Origin: Nigrospora sphaerica
Taxonomy: Eukaryota > Ascomycota > Sordariomycetes > Amphisphaeriales > Apiosporaceae
DNA length: 64,000 nucleotides
Direction of reading: 5' to 3'
NCBI GenBank assembly: GCA_018287875.1
Contig: JAGVVL010000002.1
Location: 4,154,001 to 4,218,000 of the forward strand
Shown: in pieces, positions 11,991-25,500 of the stretch
Layout of the letters: each line of letters opens with the position of its first letter
How positions within the stretch are numbered: the first letter of the stretch is position 1
The notes under the pieces: generated by a model
What the model was told of the DNA's origin: nothing
What the model saw: the letters and a program-made list of their open reading frames with translations, nothing else
Database searches by the model: none
Made by a program: the position numbers and the translations under genes

Positions 11991-14663
11991 ATGGTGAATG
12001 CCGCCGAGGTGAAGAGCGACACGCCTCCGCCCTCGTCGTCGTCGGGCGGTCTGCTGCAGAACGAGAAGTCTCCGCTGGACGACTTCCGCCGCCAGAGAGA
12101 TGCCGAGGCCACTGCCGACGACAACGTCCACTCGTAAGCTCGCAGGCCTCCCCGTCGCCCCTCCCTCCCGCCCCCCTCCGCGACCCCCACGATTGACTCC
12201 CGTGCCAGCGACTTCAATGTTTCGGCGGACGACCTGCTCGAGGGCAAGCGGCTTGCCTCAACGCTGACCCTCGAGGACATCCGCCCCATGCTGGAGGAGG
12301 TACTCGAGCTGCACAAGACGGACCCCAACTTTCCGTTTGCCATTATTGACAAGATCGAAACCTTCCTCGCCGACGAGGATATCTTTGACGACCCCGAGCA
12401 GCATGAGGCCATCATCAACGAACTCAAGCTCGAGGCCGCGCTGATGACCATCAACAGCCCGTATCCCGAGGTGCGCGCCGTCGTTGACAACCACGACGAT
12501 GTCACTACGCCCTGCAGCACCATACGCGCTTGGGTCATCGGCATGTGCTTCGCCGTCTTGCTCTCCTTCATCAACCAACTCTTCTCGATTCGTCAGCCCG
12601 CCATCACCGTCCAGGCGAACGTCGCCCAGCTGCTTGCCTACCCCATCGGCAAGTTCTGCGAGCAGACCCTTCCGGACATCGGTTTTACGCTGTGGGGCGT
12701 TCGCCATTCCTTGAACCCGGGCAAATTCTCACGGAAGGAACACATGCTGGTCACCATCATGGCCAACGTGAGTTGGAACACACCCTACTCGAACAACATC
12801 ATCTGGACCCAGTTCCACTACTTCCACCAGAGCTATGCCGGCCAGTATGGATACCAACTTCTCATCGCGCTCACCACGAATCTCTTGGGCTATGGCATGG
12901 CCGGCTTGGTCCGTAGGTTCTTGGTCTACCCTTCGCACTGCGTGTGGCCCGGATCGCTTGTGACCATCGCCTTGAATTCCGCCTTCCACAACGACAAGAA
13001 TACGCCTGTGCCGAGCCCGTTTGGGAACGTCTTCACCATGTCGCGCATGAAATTTTTTGGAATCACGTTTGCCGCCATGTTCGTTTACTTCTGGCTTCCC
13101 GGCTACCTCTTCACGGCCATGAGCGTCTTCAGCTGGATGTCCTGGATCGCTCCCGACAATGTGGCCCTCAACACCGTGACGGGCTTCAACAATGGCCTCG
13201 GCTTCAACCCCTGGCCTACCTGGGACTGGAACACGCTCCTCTTCGACGCCACAGATCCGCTTATGCTCCCCTTCTTCAGCACCTTTAACAAATTTATCGG
13301 CGCGGCGGTTTCGGGCGTCGTCATCCTCGTCATGTGGTATACCAACACGTACTGGACCGCCTATATTCCCATCAACAGCAACCGAATTTTCGACAACCAG
13401 GGGCGTCTTTACAACGTCAGCAATGCGGTCGATTGGAGCAGCGGTCTGTTCGATCCTATCAAGTACGCCAACTACTCGCCTCCCTTTCTTTCGGCCGGAA
13501 ACCTCGCCGTCTATCTGTTCTTCTTCGGCATCTACACGGCCACGCTGTCGTATACCTACCTCTACCATCGGCACGAGGTTATGATGGGCTTCCGCCACCT
13601 TTGGCGAAGCCTACGGCAGGCCCAAGACGAAGACACCGGCCATTACCAGGATGTTCACAACCGCCTCATGTCCAAGTACGTCGATGTGCCCGAGTGGTGG
13701 CACATGCTCGTCGTAGCCCTTGCCCTCGCCTGCGGCTGTGCCGCCATCAGTGGATGGCAGACATTCAGCAGCCCAGGGGTTGTCTTCTACGGACTTGGCC
13801 TCTGTGCACTCTTCATCATCCCGGTCGGCATCGTCAAGGCCACGACGGGTGTCGAAGTAACGTTGAACGTCTTGGCTGAATTTATCGGAGGTAGCTGGGT
13901 GCAAGGAAATGCTCTCGCTATGAACTACTTCAAGTCGTTCGGCTACGTCACCGTTTTGCATGCCATCTTCTTCTCAAACGACCTGAAGATCGCCCATTAC
14001 GCCAAATTACCCCCTCGTCAAACCTTTGCTGCCCAGGTAGTCGGCATTCTCATCTCCACATTTATCTGCGTCGCCGTACTCAATTTCCAGATGAAGCAGA
14101 TCCCCGACGTATGCACCCCGCAGGCCCCGTACCGATTCACCTGCCCCGGCATCAACACCTTTTTCGCCGCTTCGGTCGTCTGGGGCACGGTCGGGCCTGT
14201 CAAGATGTTCGGCTCCGGCGGCCTTTACCCGATGCTGCTCCTCGGCTTTCCCATCGGCCTGGTCATCCCCATCATCTTCTATTTCATCCAGAAGAAGACC
14301 AAGAAAGCTTGGCTGCGGCAACTTCACCCCATTGCACTGTTTTATGGTGCGTTAACGTGGAGTCCGTACAACATTTCGTACATATGGCCGTCGGTGCCGA
14401 TCGCCTGGATCTCCTGGGTATACCTGAAGCGGAAGTATCTTGGATTCTGGTCCAAGTACAACTTTGTACTATCTGCTTCATTCAGCAGCGCCATCGCCGT
14501 AGCTGGTGTCATCATATTTTTCACCTTGCAATGGAACCAGATCGAGCTCGACTGGTGGGGAAACTCGGTGGTCAACCAGACTGGTTGCGAAGGCTTCCCA
14601 TGCACCTTATATCAGGTGGACAAGGGTGAATACTTTGGCCCCGCGTTGGGCACGTTTACATGA
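11991..14663 (+). CDS. OPT-family oligopeptide transporter
   Basis: Exons 11991-12133 and 12209-14663 give 865 residues, typical of fungal OPT (peptide-transporter clade) proteins. The first ~110 residues are hydrophilic and cytosolic: a serine run (PPPSSSSGG), then charged sequence. The rest is polytopic. Family landmarks are NPGKF..KEHMLVTIMANVS from residue 217, the SYAGQYGYQLL block, LVYPSHCVWPG, the EFIGGSWVQGNALAMNYFKS block, the KLPPR motif near residue 647 (family form KIPPR), the proline/cysteine-rich loop FTCPGINTFFAASVVWG, and the cysteine-rich tail CEGFPC. It should be a proton-coupled plasma-membrane importer of tetra/pentapeptides or related substrates; the substrate cannot be told from sequence. 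The start has a good context (GTCATGG). An in-frame upstream ATG at 11841 exists but its extension is proline-rich noise. There are no frame defects. Confidence 0.95.
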
Positions 14664-17600
14664 CTGCCGCTGGACGAGACATGCGCAGCCAAAATCTCAG
14701 CAAACGCGGTGAAAGACAAGCCGCCGCCATCCAAGCCCGGCTGCTTTTGGCGCCGGGCGGCGCCACGCCCCATTCGCCTCACGAAGCGTCCGGTCGCTGG
14801 TCTAGATTCCAGGGAGTCTGAAAGAAGGGAGGGAAACAACAACCCTCGGGCACAAACACTCTTCCCGCCACCCAGACCGGCGGTGAAGGCGCACAATCGT
14901 GGACAATTCGAGTTGTGCGCCACCCGCACCACCCGCCCCAGGCGAAGTGCCCGCGTGCGATCAGCCATTTGCTGTGGTGTGCGACTGGGATGGTGGGAGG
15001 CCGGTGGCGAGAGATGCAACGATATCTGCAAAGCAGGCGATGCTCTGCGGAGAGCACATAAAGTTCACGCTCCTCACGGGTTGGCGTGGCCCCTGTCTTC
15101 CCTCAATCGGTAGTAAGACTGGATTTGTTCTCGCTAGAGTGGGTAGCAGACATGAATCGCAGAGTTTCAGCGACTTGTCTGTGCTCGGCGAAATGTCAAG
15201 GAGCCGACGTGCGTCGACGTGGGATTACTGACTACCCAGGTATCGGCCTCCGAAGAGGGGGGAACATGCGTGCTCCATGGTATGCAGCCGGCGCCCTAAG
15301 TGCCGGTAGAACCAGCTAGGGCCAAATGAGGTATCTATGGGCGCCGACGCGACTCCTACATAGACCAGACGGTGGTCTGCCTCCCAGTGCCGGATTGGGA
15401 ACTCGGTAGGGGCCGACGCCCACGTACCATGGATAAGACGTATGAATTGTTAGAGACGAAAGTGGCTATGTTTACATGTCTTCCAATAGACCCATGGCAG
15501 TTTCCAGTAGACAAAATGCGGCATGCTTCCCCCCCCTCCGTTCATGGAGGCAATGTCGAGGATAGAGAGGGGCCAAAGCAGCCTTACGATTCAACGCCAC
15601 GTCCTCCACAAGCGCGCCTCCGTGGGCTTGACTGAATGACAGCCCCTGTCCACAGGTACGTTAAGACGACGAGCGACGCGCTGGGTGGCCTGACAGCCCG
15701 AAGGCTTCGTCAAGTGCATCCGTAGGTACCGCTTTAGTACTCAAGTGTCAGTTACTTGATGGGGATGAATAGAATCCGAACATCGCATACACACGCACGT
15801 AAGTACCCACTTAGTGAAGTCTATAGAGGCCGGGCGCGTGGTTTTATCTATAACTGGATATTTCATTTCTTCAAGGCACGTCGGTGCTAGCGTGGGAGCT
15901 ACACAGTCTGCAAAGCCCGCGGGCGCACGTGGCTCTATGCACAAGACGGCGAGAGGCGTCGGAATCAACTGTCTGAGCCGGTCTTGGCCAGGGTCAGCGT
16001 AGGACAAGGACACGCGGCTGGGAGGAGCTGACGAAGCAGGCTTCTCTCCTGTGGCTGGCCGATCTGACCGATAACCAATAACCAGCGAAACACCACGAGG
16101 CCGGCTAGATACGAGCATTCAAGGAGCGGGCGGCGCTCGAGCAAGGCGTGTTTCGATACCGAGACCCGACACAGGTCATGGTACGCCCCGTTGGCGCTAG
16201 GGTTGCCGCGTGGTGGAAAGATTGAGCGACACCAACTTCGACTTCCAATGCCGACCAGACCGACCGAAGCTAAACGCCAACGCCGTTGGTTTTGGGTGAG
16301 CGCCGTTGGCTGGTACGGATGGGGTCTTATGGACTCCATACATTCATACTGATGGATGGGATCCCAAGTCCTCCATTCCAGCTGCGCCTCCCCCGTACCC
16401 TGATCTCCACATCCGGCACACTGGACGCGCCGGTGCGCCTGCACACGACGGGCCCTATCTGGGAGAACAGGGGGGTGATTATCGTGAACGGAGACGTGTG
16501 AAGGTTCCGACCACTCGGACCCGTCGGCCAAAACTTTCAATCTGCACACGGTGCCTTGCATCGCGCCATCGCCACCGAGATTACTGATGCGGAGGACGGG
16601 CTGGTTTTCGCCCGAGCTGGCTTGTGCCGCCTGGTTTCCTCGTGTACACAAACTGGAAAGGATGGATAGGACGTCGGACTTCACCTGCGGATGCGGATGT
16701 GCCGTGGCTGGCAGACGACGGCCGACCACCTACAAGGCGAGGGGGTGGACCAAAAAAAAAGTACCCCAGCTAGGACGGTCTTCCGGCGTGGCTCTGGTAG
16801 TGCTGCTGGGGCACTTTTTTGGTCCACCCCTCCGCCCGATTGTCCTGAAATCCAGCCCAGCGGCGTGTTTTGATTAGGCTTTGCCGGGAGGTTCTTACCC
16901 GAGTACAGTCGAGCAGCGAGAGCCTGGCGTGGACAGCCGGCTTGTCCCATGCTTGAGTATGTGGGGATGGATCGACCGACTGTTCCGAGCCAAAAGCTCG
17001 AGTCCTGCCATCCTTCGCTCGGCCGGTGACACAACGTCCTGCAGTGTCGGCCGCACGCCATCAGGTTTTGGCCCCACGATAGCGTCGTCGGTGTCGGGGT
17101 CCGGGTTAGACCACCGTGTCGGGTCCACGGTCGATTGGCGGGTCGCGCGCGGAATCGACACGGGCACATGCACAGAGGCAGACAAGCTGACGGCGGTGCC
17201 CGCGGCGGGTCATTGGCTCCTGTCCAGGCCTGCCGCTCCCCTCGACTGGTGTCCGGACTTCACCTCACCGTCGTCACAGGCGTACTCTGTACGGGGAGGG
17301 GGCGGAACGCGTAACTTCCGGCAGCTACAGCCATGGGTCAGTGGGCAGATGGCGCTCAAGTGCAGAGCTGCCTGGCAAGCCCGCCGAGGCTTCTTGGGTA
17401 GGAAATTGCTGTACCACCGAGGCTGATGGATGGTGCAACGGCACGGAATGCCTGGGCACCAAGGGCTGGCTACTGCTTCGGCTCACGAAATGCCCCTACC
17501 TCTATCCACGGTCCTGCGCTCCAGAGAGCCAGACGCCGGATGCCCATGAGTCGGTAAGGCCGTAGTAGGAGAGAGCAGAGCGTCCATACCGTGGGAGACA

Positions 17601-19520
17601 GGAAAGAAGTGTGCACGATGGAGGATGACTGGGCACATTGGACGGGCACGCGCGACCTACGCCGAGATGGTGCCTCCTTCGCCGTCTTACTTGCAGGAAA
17701 TGAAACAAGCGCGCTGGATGGGAGAAGAAATGTCAAGGCTCCGATGAGGGGGAGAGGCGCTGGCAAAGCCAAGGAGGATTGGATGCTAAATGCATCCCAA
17801 CCTGCCACCCTCAGTCCTCGTCGACACAGCCTCGTTGCGCCGCGCCGCGCCGCTAAATGATACGCTGCTAGTGGTCGCTTTGCGCCTACCGACGGCTGGA
17901 ACGCTTATTTTTAGTCGCTCTGTACCCCGTTGGTAGAGGTTGCGCGGAAGGAGGGTGGGATCTGTACAAGGGGAGTACATGCCGGCCTAAAGACGCTAGC
18001 AATTGGGGAGGGGTAGAGGGCGAGCGACTGCCAGGTGGGCCAGCAGTCAGCCAGTCCAGCCCGGGGGCTCCAGTGCGGGTGAGCGACGATGGGGTGCTCT
18101 GCGATGTCTCTCTCCACAGCTCCCCCTCCCACTCTCTCTCTCTCCTCGGTAGAGGATAGGGTATTCAATGCGATATGTGGGAGATAGGATTCTTCGGAGA
18201 CCTCTCTCTCGCACGCTCTGCTGGGATCGGCCCCCATGTTATCATCCATCCATTCGTCGCGCCTAGCCGTCGGGCCCGTCACTCACTTCCGTCCGTTCAC
18301 GCCTGCCCAGGTCATGGATGGCTTGACTCCCAAGGGCCCCTCTGCACACCCACAAACGACATTCTTTTCATAGTAAGAGAACCCAACCAACGACGTGGAA
18401 TGCTCGCCACCCCCCCTTCCTCAACGTAGGCAACTTCTTTCTTACTGTACAAAAAGAGTAAGGACGGAGCTTCTTACGTACGACATCCCGTGGACCCCAC
18501 CCTCCAGACTGCCGTCCGTCTATTAAAGCTGCCCGGGATGGGAACTGTACATACCTACGAGCCCTGCAACAATAAGGAAAAAATGGATGCAGCAATCTAG
18601 CGGGTCGCCCCCGGGACTGGGTCGCCGGGTCGGCCAGACCAGACCATCGCCCGCCGGCCCGGCGTCGCTGCTCGCAAGCATCATGCCTGTGAGGTCGCCT
18701 ACTAATGCATCACAGACGAGCTCGCGGTGCTTACTGCGTTCCGGCTATGCCTGGCGCCGCTGTTACTGCGCGTGCAGGTTGAGGTTGCTTCTTGGCCGCG
18801 CCTGCGCCTCTGGCAGCTGCGGTGTCCATAGCCGTTCAACATGCCCTGATCCCTGGAGCCCGGGACGCCGGGATGGGGAGGTAGGTACGGTGTACCTGCA
18901 ACGCGATCCATTGATAGCCCATGCAGATGCCGGGCGGTGGATCCCGCCCGCGTTTGGCTGACGCCAATCTATCAACTCTACTTACCGTGCCTCGCTCTCT
19001 CGCCGGGGACCTGGTAGCTAGTCTGATGTCAGTTGGGATTGGGATGCCGCATCAGGCCAGTCTTCGGGAGACGGCTGGGCGTAGTCCGGGGGCGCCGCCA
19101 GTCGTCTTACTGTTATACAGACTAAGATCCCTTCATAAACACCATGCCGTCCCGTCTGCCTGCCAGGCCACGACTTCCTACCTCTTTTTGCTCCCTTCCC
19201 TGTCCAAGTCTTTCCCCCACGCCTCGTCCGTACTCCTGGTCCACACAAGCCTTCTACCTCTTGCTTTCCTTTCCTACACTCAGGCCTCTCCAAACTTAGG
19301 CCGTGCTGTGCCCCGTTGTCAGTCGTGTCCTCCCTACCTCGCCGATACCCACAGCCCGTTTTCTTGGTTGGTCCAAACCTCTTGCTATATCGACTTGGGT
19401 GCCGGTTCGCTCGAGTGATGCCCCTCCGGGCCGCCTTCCTTGCTCCGAGCTTCTCTCGCTGAGCCGTAGCTGCTGCCCCCTGACTCCAACACGGTGGACG
19501 ACAACCTGACCCATCCCAAG
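14664..19520. other. Large intergenic region before the NRPS-like gene
   Basis: Nearly 4.9 kb with only overlapping short ORFs and no recognisable protein. It contains a MITE-like inverted repeat at 16732-16842. The last ~400 bases (about 19120-19520) are C/T-rich and are the likely NRPS promoter and leader. Confidence 0.5.
16732..16842. mobile_element. MITE-like inverted repeat (possible hairpin)
   Basis: Two arms of about 38 bases, left 16732-16770 and right 16805-16842, are inverted copies centred on a core of GGTGGACCAAAAAA..GTNCCCCAGC. They differ by a few bases and by A-tract length (nine A on the left against six T on the right). The loop between them is about 34 bases. It has no coding capacity. 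Size and terminal symmetry suggest a tiny non-autonomous DNA transposon or its remnant; no clean target duplication could be assigned. It could also act as a hairpin. Confidence 0.6.
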
Positions 19521-22500
19521 ATGTCGTCGGCCTATCTTGAGCTTCCGCCCCTGGACACGTCCTTGGGACTGTTCGATGAGCCACCGAAGGACCCGGCCCC
19601 GCCAAAGGCGAGCACCTTGGCCGCGAAAAGAAAACGTTTGCCCACTATTCGAACCTCACTTTCACTTACCCCGGCAGAACTGCCCCATGTGCCGCTGGAG
19701 CACGCTGCGGCCGCGGTTGCCCATGCTCTGGGCGTTAACCTGAGCGACCTCGAACCGCGGGCCACAAGTCAGACACGCGCATCCTGCGACGAGCCGCGGA
19801 GAACTAGTTCCGTCTATGAGACGACACCCGAGTTCGCACTAGATGACCCAGCGGACCACTCCATCGAGGAACGGTTCAGTTTCGCTGTCGCCGAGACCCT
19901 GGGGCTGGACAGTGACTCGGTGCCGAGGGACGAGTCGTTCCTGGAACTGGGTGGAAGCCCGCGGGCCGCCAGGTCACTCCGAGAATCGTGCATGCGGATT
20001 GGGCTTGCTGTGAAAACCAGAGACATCCTCAGCTGCAAAACCATGGCCGAGCTCGAAACCCGCGTCACCCCAATGAGCGCCTACTCGCAAGCCGCTGCCC
20101 CTTTCGTTGTGAGCCCTCTTCAGATCAGCCCGCCCCGCAGCCTGTTCTATTCCTCGAGCCGGAGTCTTTCTCTCAGCCATTCCTCGGCGACAAGTCTCCG
20201 GGGGCCTTCCCTCCGTGGTAACCCACCCCCAGTACAGCCCAAGGCCTCACGGCGGTATCACAACCGGGTGGAGCAAACGCTGGCTCTGTGCAGCCAAGTG
20301 ACCAAGGCCTGTGTCGTCAAGCCGAAGGCTGGTTTCTTCGAGGGCCAGATCGTGGCATTTGTCAGTCTTGCCACCTGTGCCGTGGAGGGTAGCAACGACT
20401 GCGACATCAAGCTCCTCAACGCCTATCACACCGGCCCGTTACCCTCGATACGGGCAGCCGTGGAAGAAAAGGTGCCGCCGACCATGGTGCCCGAGGTCTG
20501 GGTCGTTCTCGAGCGCCTGCCGTTGGACGAGTCGGGGCGTATAAACCGCCGGAGCCTCCAGACGTGGATTCAAAATGCCAACGAAGATCTCCATGGGCAA
20601 ATCATGTCGATAGAGACCCAGGATACGGTTACGGAGCCCGTCACGGACATCGAAAGACAACTACACAGCGCTGTTAGCAAGGTTCTGAACCTCGACCCCA
20701 AGTCGGTGGGAATGAACATGTCTTTCACGAAGCTGGGTGGCGACCCCACGAAGGCAATGCAGCTGGTTGTCCGGTGTAAATCGCAGGGGCTTTCTCTCAG
20801 GAGCGAGGATATTCTCCGGGCTCTGTCCCTGGCGCAGCTGACAACGCTTGCCACCTCCAAAGACGGCTGGGCGGGCAACTCGGCGGAAGAGAATGCTGCC
20901 GATTTCGCACTGTCGCCTATGCAGCGGCTGTACTTCCACACGGTTATGGGGAACAAGGCCTCGCGAAGGGCTCTGCGACACGGGTCCTACCGGTTCAACC
21001 AAAGCATGTTGGTCCGGTTGAACAAGTCGATCGGCTTGGAAGACGTGCGCGCCGCGATCGAGGCCGTTGTCGGGCACCACGCCATGCTCCGAACGCGCTT
21101 TCGGCCGATCGGCGCCACCTGGTCACAGTTTACGCTGGCGGACATCCCGTCTTCGTACCATTTCGATCACCACACTGTCGGCACCAACGAGGAGGTGGAG
21201 GGGGTTATTAAGCAAGCGCAGGCCAGCATCGATATCGAGCACGGCCCAGTTTTTGCCGCCCACCATTTCTACACCCACGATGGACACCAGATGTTGTATC
21301 TTGTGGCTCATCACCTCGTCACTGATCTCAAGTCATGGCAAATCATCGCACGCGACCTCGAAGAGCTCCTTACCAACGGCAGCCTGGCCTCGGATCACCT
21401 TATGTCTTTCCAAGCATGGTCGGGGTGCCAGCGCCGAAACGTTCGCAATACCGTAGGTGCCGGCGAAGCGCCATTCAAGATGGCGCCCGCAGACTGGGGC
21501 TACTGGGGCGTTGACAGTGACCACAACTCGTACGGGAACACAGCTGCCTACAGTTTCACGTTGAGCTCGGATTCCACATCGTTGTTGGAAGAGAGCAATA
21601 ACGCCCTGCGGACGGAGTCCTCCGACATTTTTATCGCCGCCCTCCTTTTGTCTTTCCGCCAGACCTTTCGTGAGCGGGCCGCCCCGGCCATCTGGAACCA
21701 GGAACACGACAGGGCGCTCCTCGGTTCGCAGATGGATATTTCCGAGACGGTGGGCTGGCTCACATCTCTATGTCCGGTAGCACTGGAGGTGAGCCCTGCC
21801 GACGACCTACTCCACGTCTTATGCCGAGTCAAGGACGCCCGTCGTGCCCTTGACCAGCGTGGCGTCCCTTACTTTGCCGCCAATCTCATGGATGCTGCCA
21901 CAGCAGAAGCCTTCACGTCTTCTCTCTGTCCCCTGGAAATCATTTTTACCTACGCCGGCATCATGCAAAACAACGAGCGCCCAGGTAGCATCCTGACTCA
22001 ACTCCCCGTGCCGGGCGAGTCACTGCCTTCTGAGGCTGCAGACATCGGGCCCAGCGTCGGCCGGGTCGCTTTGTTCGAGGTATCTGCTGCCATTGAGTAC
22101 GGAGAGACTAAAGTCAAGTTTCTCTGCAACCAAGGATCCAGGCATCGGGATCGTATTCAGGCCTGGATCCACAGCTATGAGTCTCTCCTCCGTTCGGCCA
22201 TTCACCGCCTGAGCAGCCAGTCCCCAGCGCTTTCCATGTCGGACCTGCCCTTTGTTGACATATCATATGATGGACTGACGAAGATGAACCTGGAGATTCT
22301 TCCCAGCCTCCACATCGACATCGCAAACATTGAAACCGTCTGCCCTGTCACACCGAACCAACAAAACGCTCTGATCAACGAGACCCTGACGCCTGGGAGC
22401 TCCCTCATGCAGGCCATTTACGATCTGGGTGGCGGCGAAGGTGCCGTTAATGTGAGTCGCATTTGCGCCGCATGGCAGCAGATCACAGAGAGGCATTCAG

Positions 22501-25500
22501 CTTTAAGGACAGTGTTTTCAGACAGCGTCTCCAACCACGACTTGTACGACCAGATCATTCTCCGTCGTCACTCGCCAAACATGTTGTTCATCGAGAGCAC
22601 GAATGCCGGCGAGGCTTTGAAGGCTGTCGAAAACTGCACTCCGCCAACGCTGGTCAAAGGTACGCCCTGGCACAGACTAGTCGTGTGTCAGGCGCCGGGC
22701 AGGGTTCTGCTGAAGCTGGAGATCACCCAAGCTCTCTGCGACCCTTCCAGTGTCGTCATCCTTTTTCAAGAGCTAGAGCAAGTCTACTTCCACCAGAGCA
22801 TCCCGGCAGCTTCGGAAGTGTGCTTTCCCGAGTACCGCCAATGCCTCAAAATCACACCGATCAGCACCGACTTCTGGCACGAGCTGGCGAAGGATGTACC
22901 TCCTTGCCTTTTCCCGACGCTGATGCTGAACCGCTCCTCGACTAGGCAATACGAGAGCCTTTCCGTTGATCTTGGCATTCCGCACCGCAGCCTGCAAGCC
23001 TTCTCTCGCAAGTACAAAGTTGGGGTTGCCGCACTCCTCAAAGTGGCATGGGGCATTGTCCTGCGGGCCTATGTTGGCTCCGACATCGTGTGCTTTGGGT
23101 ACCGCACGTCTGGTCGAGACTTGCCAGTCAGCGGTCTTTCAGAGGCAGTGGGGTGCTTCTCCAACATGCTGTTTTGTCGCCTCGCCTTGCCGTCATCACA
23201 GTTTCTAGTCCAGGCCGTGTTTGATTCGGAAAGCATCCACCGCGAGGCCCTGAACCACCAGCACATGCCCATTGGCAGCTTCCAACACAGCCCAGAAACA
23301 AAGGGTGCCAGGCGTTTCAACAGCTGCCTTACCTTCGGATACGAGACCACGGCGGCGATAAAAGACGAATCCAGATTTCGGCCCCTCAAGACGGTGCAGT
23401 CATCGGAGTACGACGTCCATGTCGATGTCAATATTCGAAACAACAATGTAACAGTTGACTTGGGCCATCGGATTCTGGGCTCGGACCAGGGACGCCACAT
23501 TGCCCATGTCTTCGGGAAGGCCATACAGAGTATCATACAGGCCCCTGAAAGCACGGTCAACGATGTCGACCTCTTCACGGAGCATGACCACAAACAGATC
23601 CTACAATGGAACGGACGATCCAAACCGGCGACCCCGAGCGACTACGTCCACCAGTTGATCGCCAGGCAGGCAGTCGAAAATCCCGATATGCAAGCTGTCT
23701 GTGCTTGGGATGGGGATCTGACTTATGGCGAACTAGATGAGTCTGTCATGACTGTTGCCAGCCACCTCCGCAAGTGCGGCGTAGATGCCAAGAGCCTAGT
23801 CCCCGTCATCTCTGACAAGAGCCGCTGGGCGGTAGTGGCGATGCTCGCGGTCTTGAAGTAGGTGCTCGGCCGAATAAGCGCTCGGTGATGTTTTGCTGAC
23901 GTCTTTGCAGTGCCGGCGGCATCCTTGTTCCCGTCGACGCCGAACTGCCCTTCATGTTCTCTTGGGTCATCAAGAACGTTGGCGCTAAAGTCATGCTGGC
24001 GTCGGAAAGCGTTCGTCGCTACCTCGAGCACAATGTGGGCTGCGATGTGGTTTACGTTAATGAGTCCACCGTCGAAGCCCTGGCCTCGCAGCCCGTCACG
24101 GTCACACCACCCCAGACCAGACCCCTGGACACGGCTTGTCTTCTTCTGGGCCACGAAGGCGCGAAGACACGCAAAGGTATTACGTATACACACCATGCTC
24201 TGGCGGTAGCATGTGCGGGCCAGGGGCCCGCGCTGAGACTAAATCCGTCCAGCCGCGTGATGCAGATCTCGTCATACAGCACCGACGTTGCTCTCTCCGA
24301 GATCTTCACGACCCTTATCCACGGCGGCTGCGTCTGCGTACCGTCGGCGGTTGAGCGAACAGCCGACTTCACCTCGGCGGCTCTCCGTATGCGCGTGAAC
24401 TGGTCCTACATGACCCCCACGCTGTCCCGGAGGATACGGCCAGAGAACCTGGCCGGCCTGGCCGTTGTATGTTTTCGGACTCTAGACCTCGACGAGGATA
24501 CGTACACACCGTGGGCGGGCAGAACAAAAGTCCTTTTGGCTTACGGCTCCTCCGAGGTCTGTCCTCTGGCCCTCTCGACCTGGGAGATCAAGGACGTCGG
24601 GGCGCTACGATGCATCGGTACGCCCTTCTGCGGCAACTACTGGATTGTTAATGCCGAAGACAGCAACCGCCTGGCGCCCGTTGGCGCCGTCGGTGCGCTG
24701 ATTGTACAGTCCGACACTCTCGCCGATGGCCACAAGGTCAAGGAAGGGGACAGCACGAGGTGGCTCGGAAAGGTGGCCGGTCGCAGTAGCCGGAACGGCG
24801 AAAAGCCGGGGCGTCTCCTGCGGACCGGACACTATGTCCGCTACACGGAACACGGCCAAGTCGAATTTGTCTCTTCCCAGAGCGGCCGGGTCGAGATCGA
24901 TGGCCACTCCTTTTCACCGTCCGAGGTTGAGGCAGCCCTGCGGCGGTGCCTGGGTCGTGGTGTCGATGTGGTCGTCGAAACCATCGCGTTTAGCTACCAG
25001 GACAGCAACTCGACCCCGATCCTTGCCGCCTTCATCGAGCTGAAGGACAGCCTCTTCGACGACAGGGAGGAGCTGACGGGGCTGAGCCAGAGCACCAAAG
25101 AAAAGCTCAACTCGGTCAAGCAGATAGCGCAGATGGCGCTTCGGGATACGCTGCCGGATTACATGGTCCCAGCGGCCTTCATCCCGGTGCGGCAGATCCC
25201 GCTTACGCCTTCCCTTGAGGTCAGCGGGCGGGACCTGCAAAAGCGCATCGCAGGGCTTTCGAGGCACCAGCTCCTCAACCTGGCGGAGGTGGACAACACC
25301 CAGGCCATGCCGATGGCCGGCTTCAGCCCCTTGCCGCTAACGGGGGTCGAGGGGCAGATGCGGCCCCTGTGGGCTGACGCTCTTGGTCTCGACGCGTCCC
25401 TTATTACGGCTAACGACGGCTTCATACGCCTGGGAGGCAGCATTGACCGTGCCCACGATCTTGTGATCGCCTGCCGGCGGCAGGGAATTGCTATATCCGC

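Noticed and set aside
12729..13598. 289-codon frame on the minus strand
   Set aside because: Antisense shadow of the OPT transporter exon, charged throughout and without family features.
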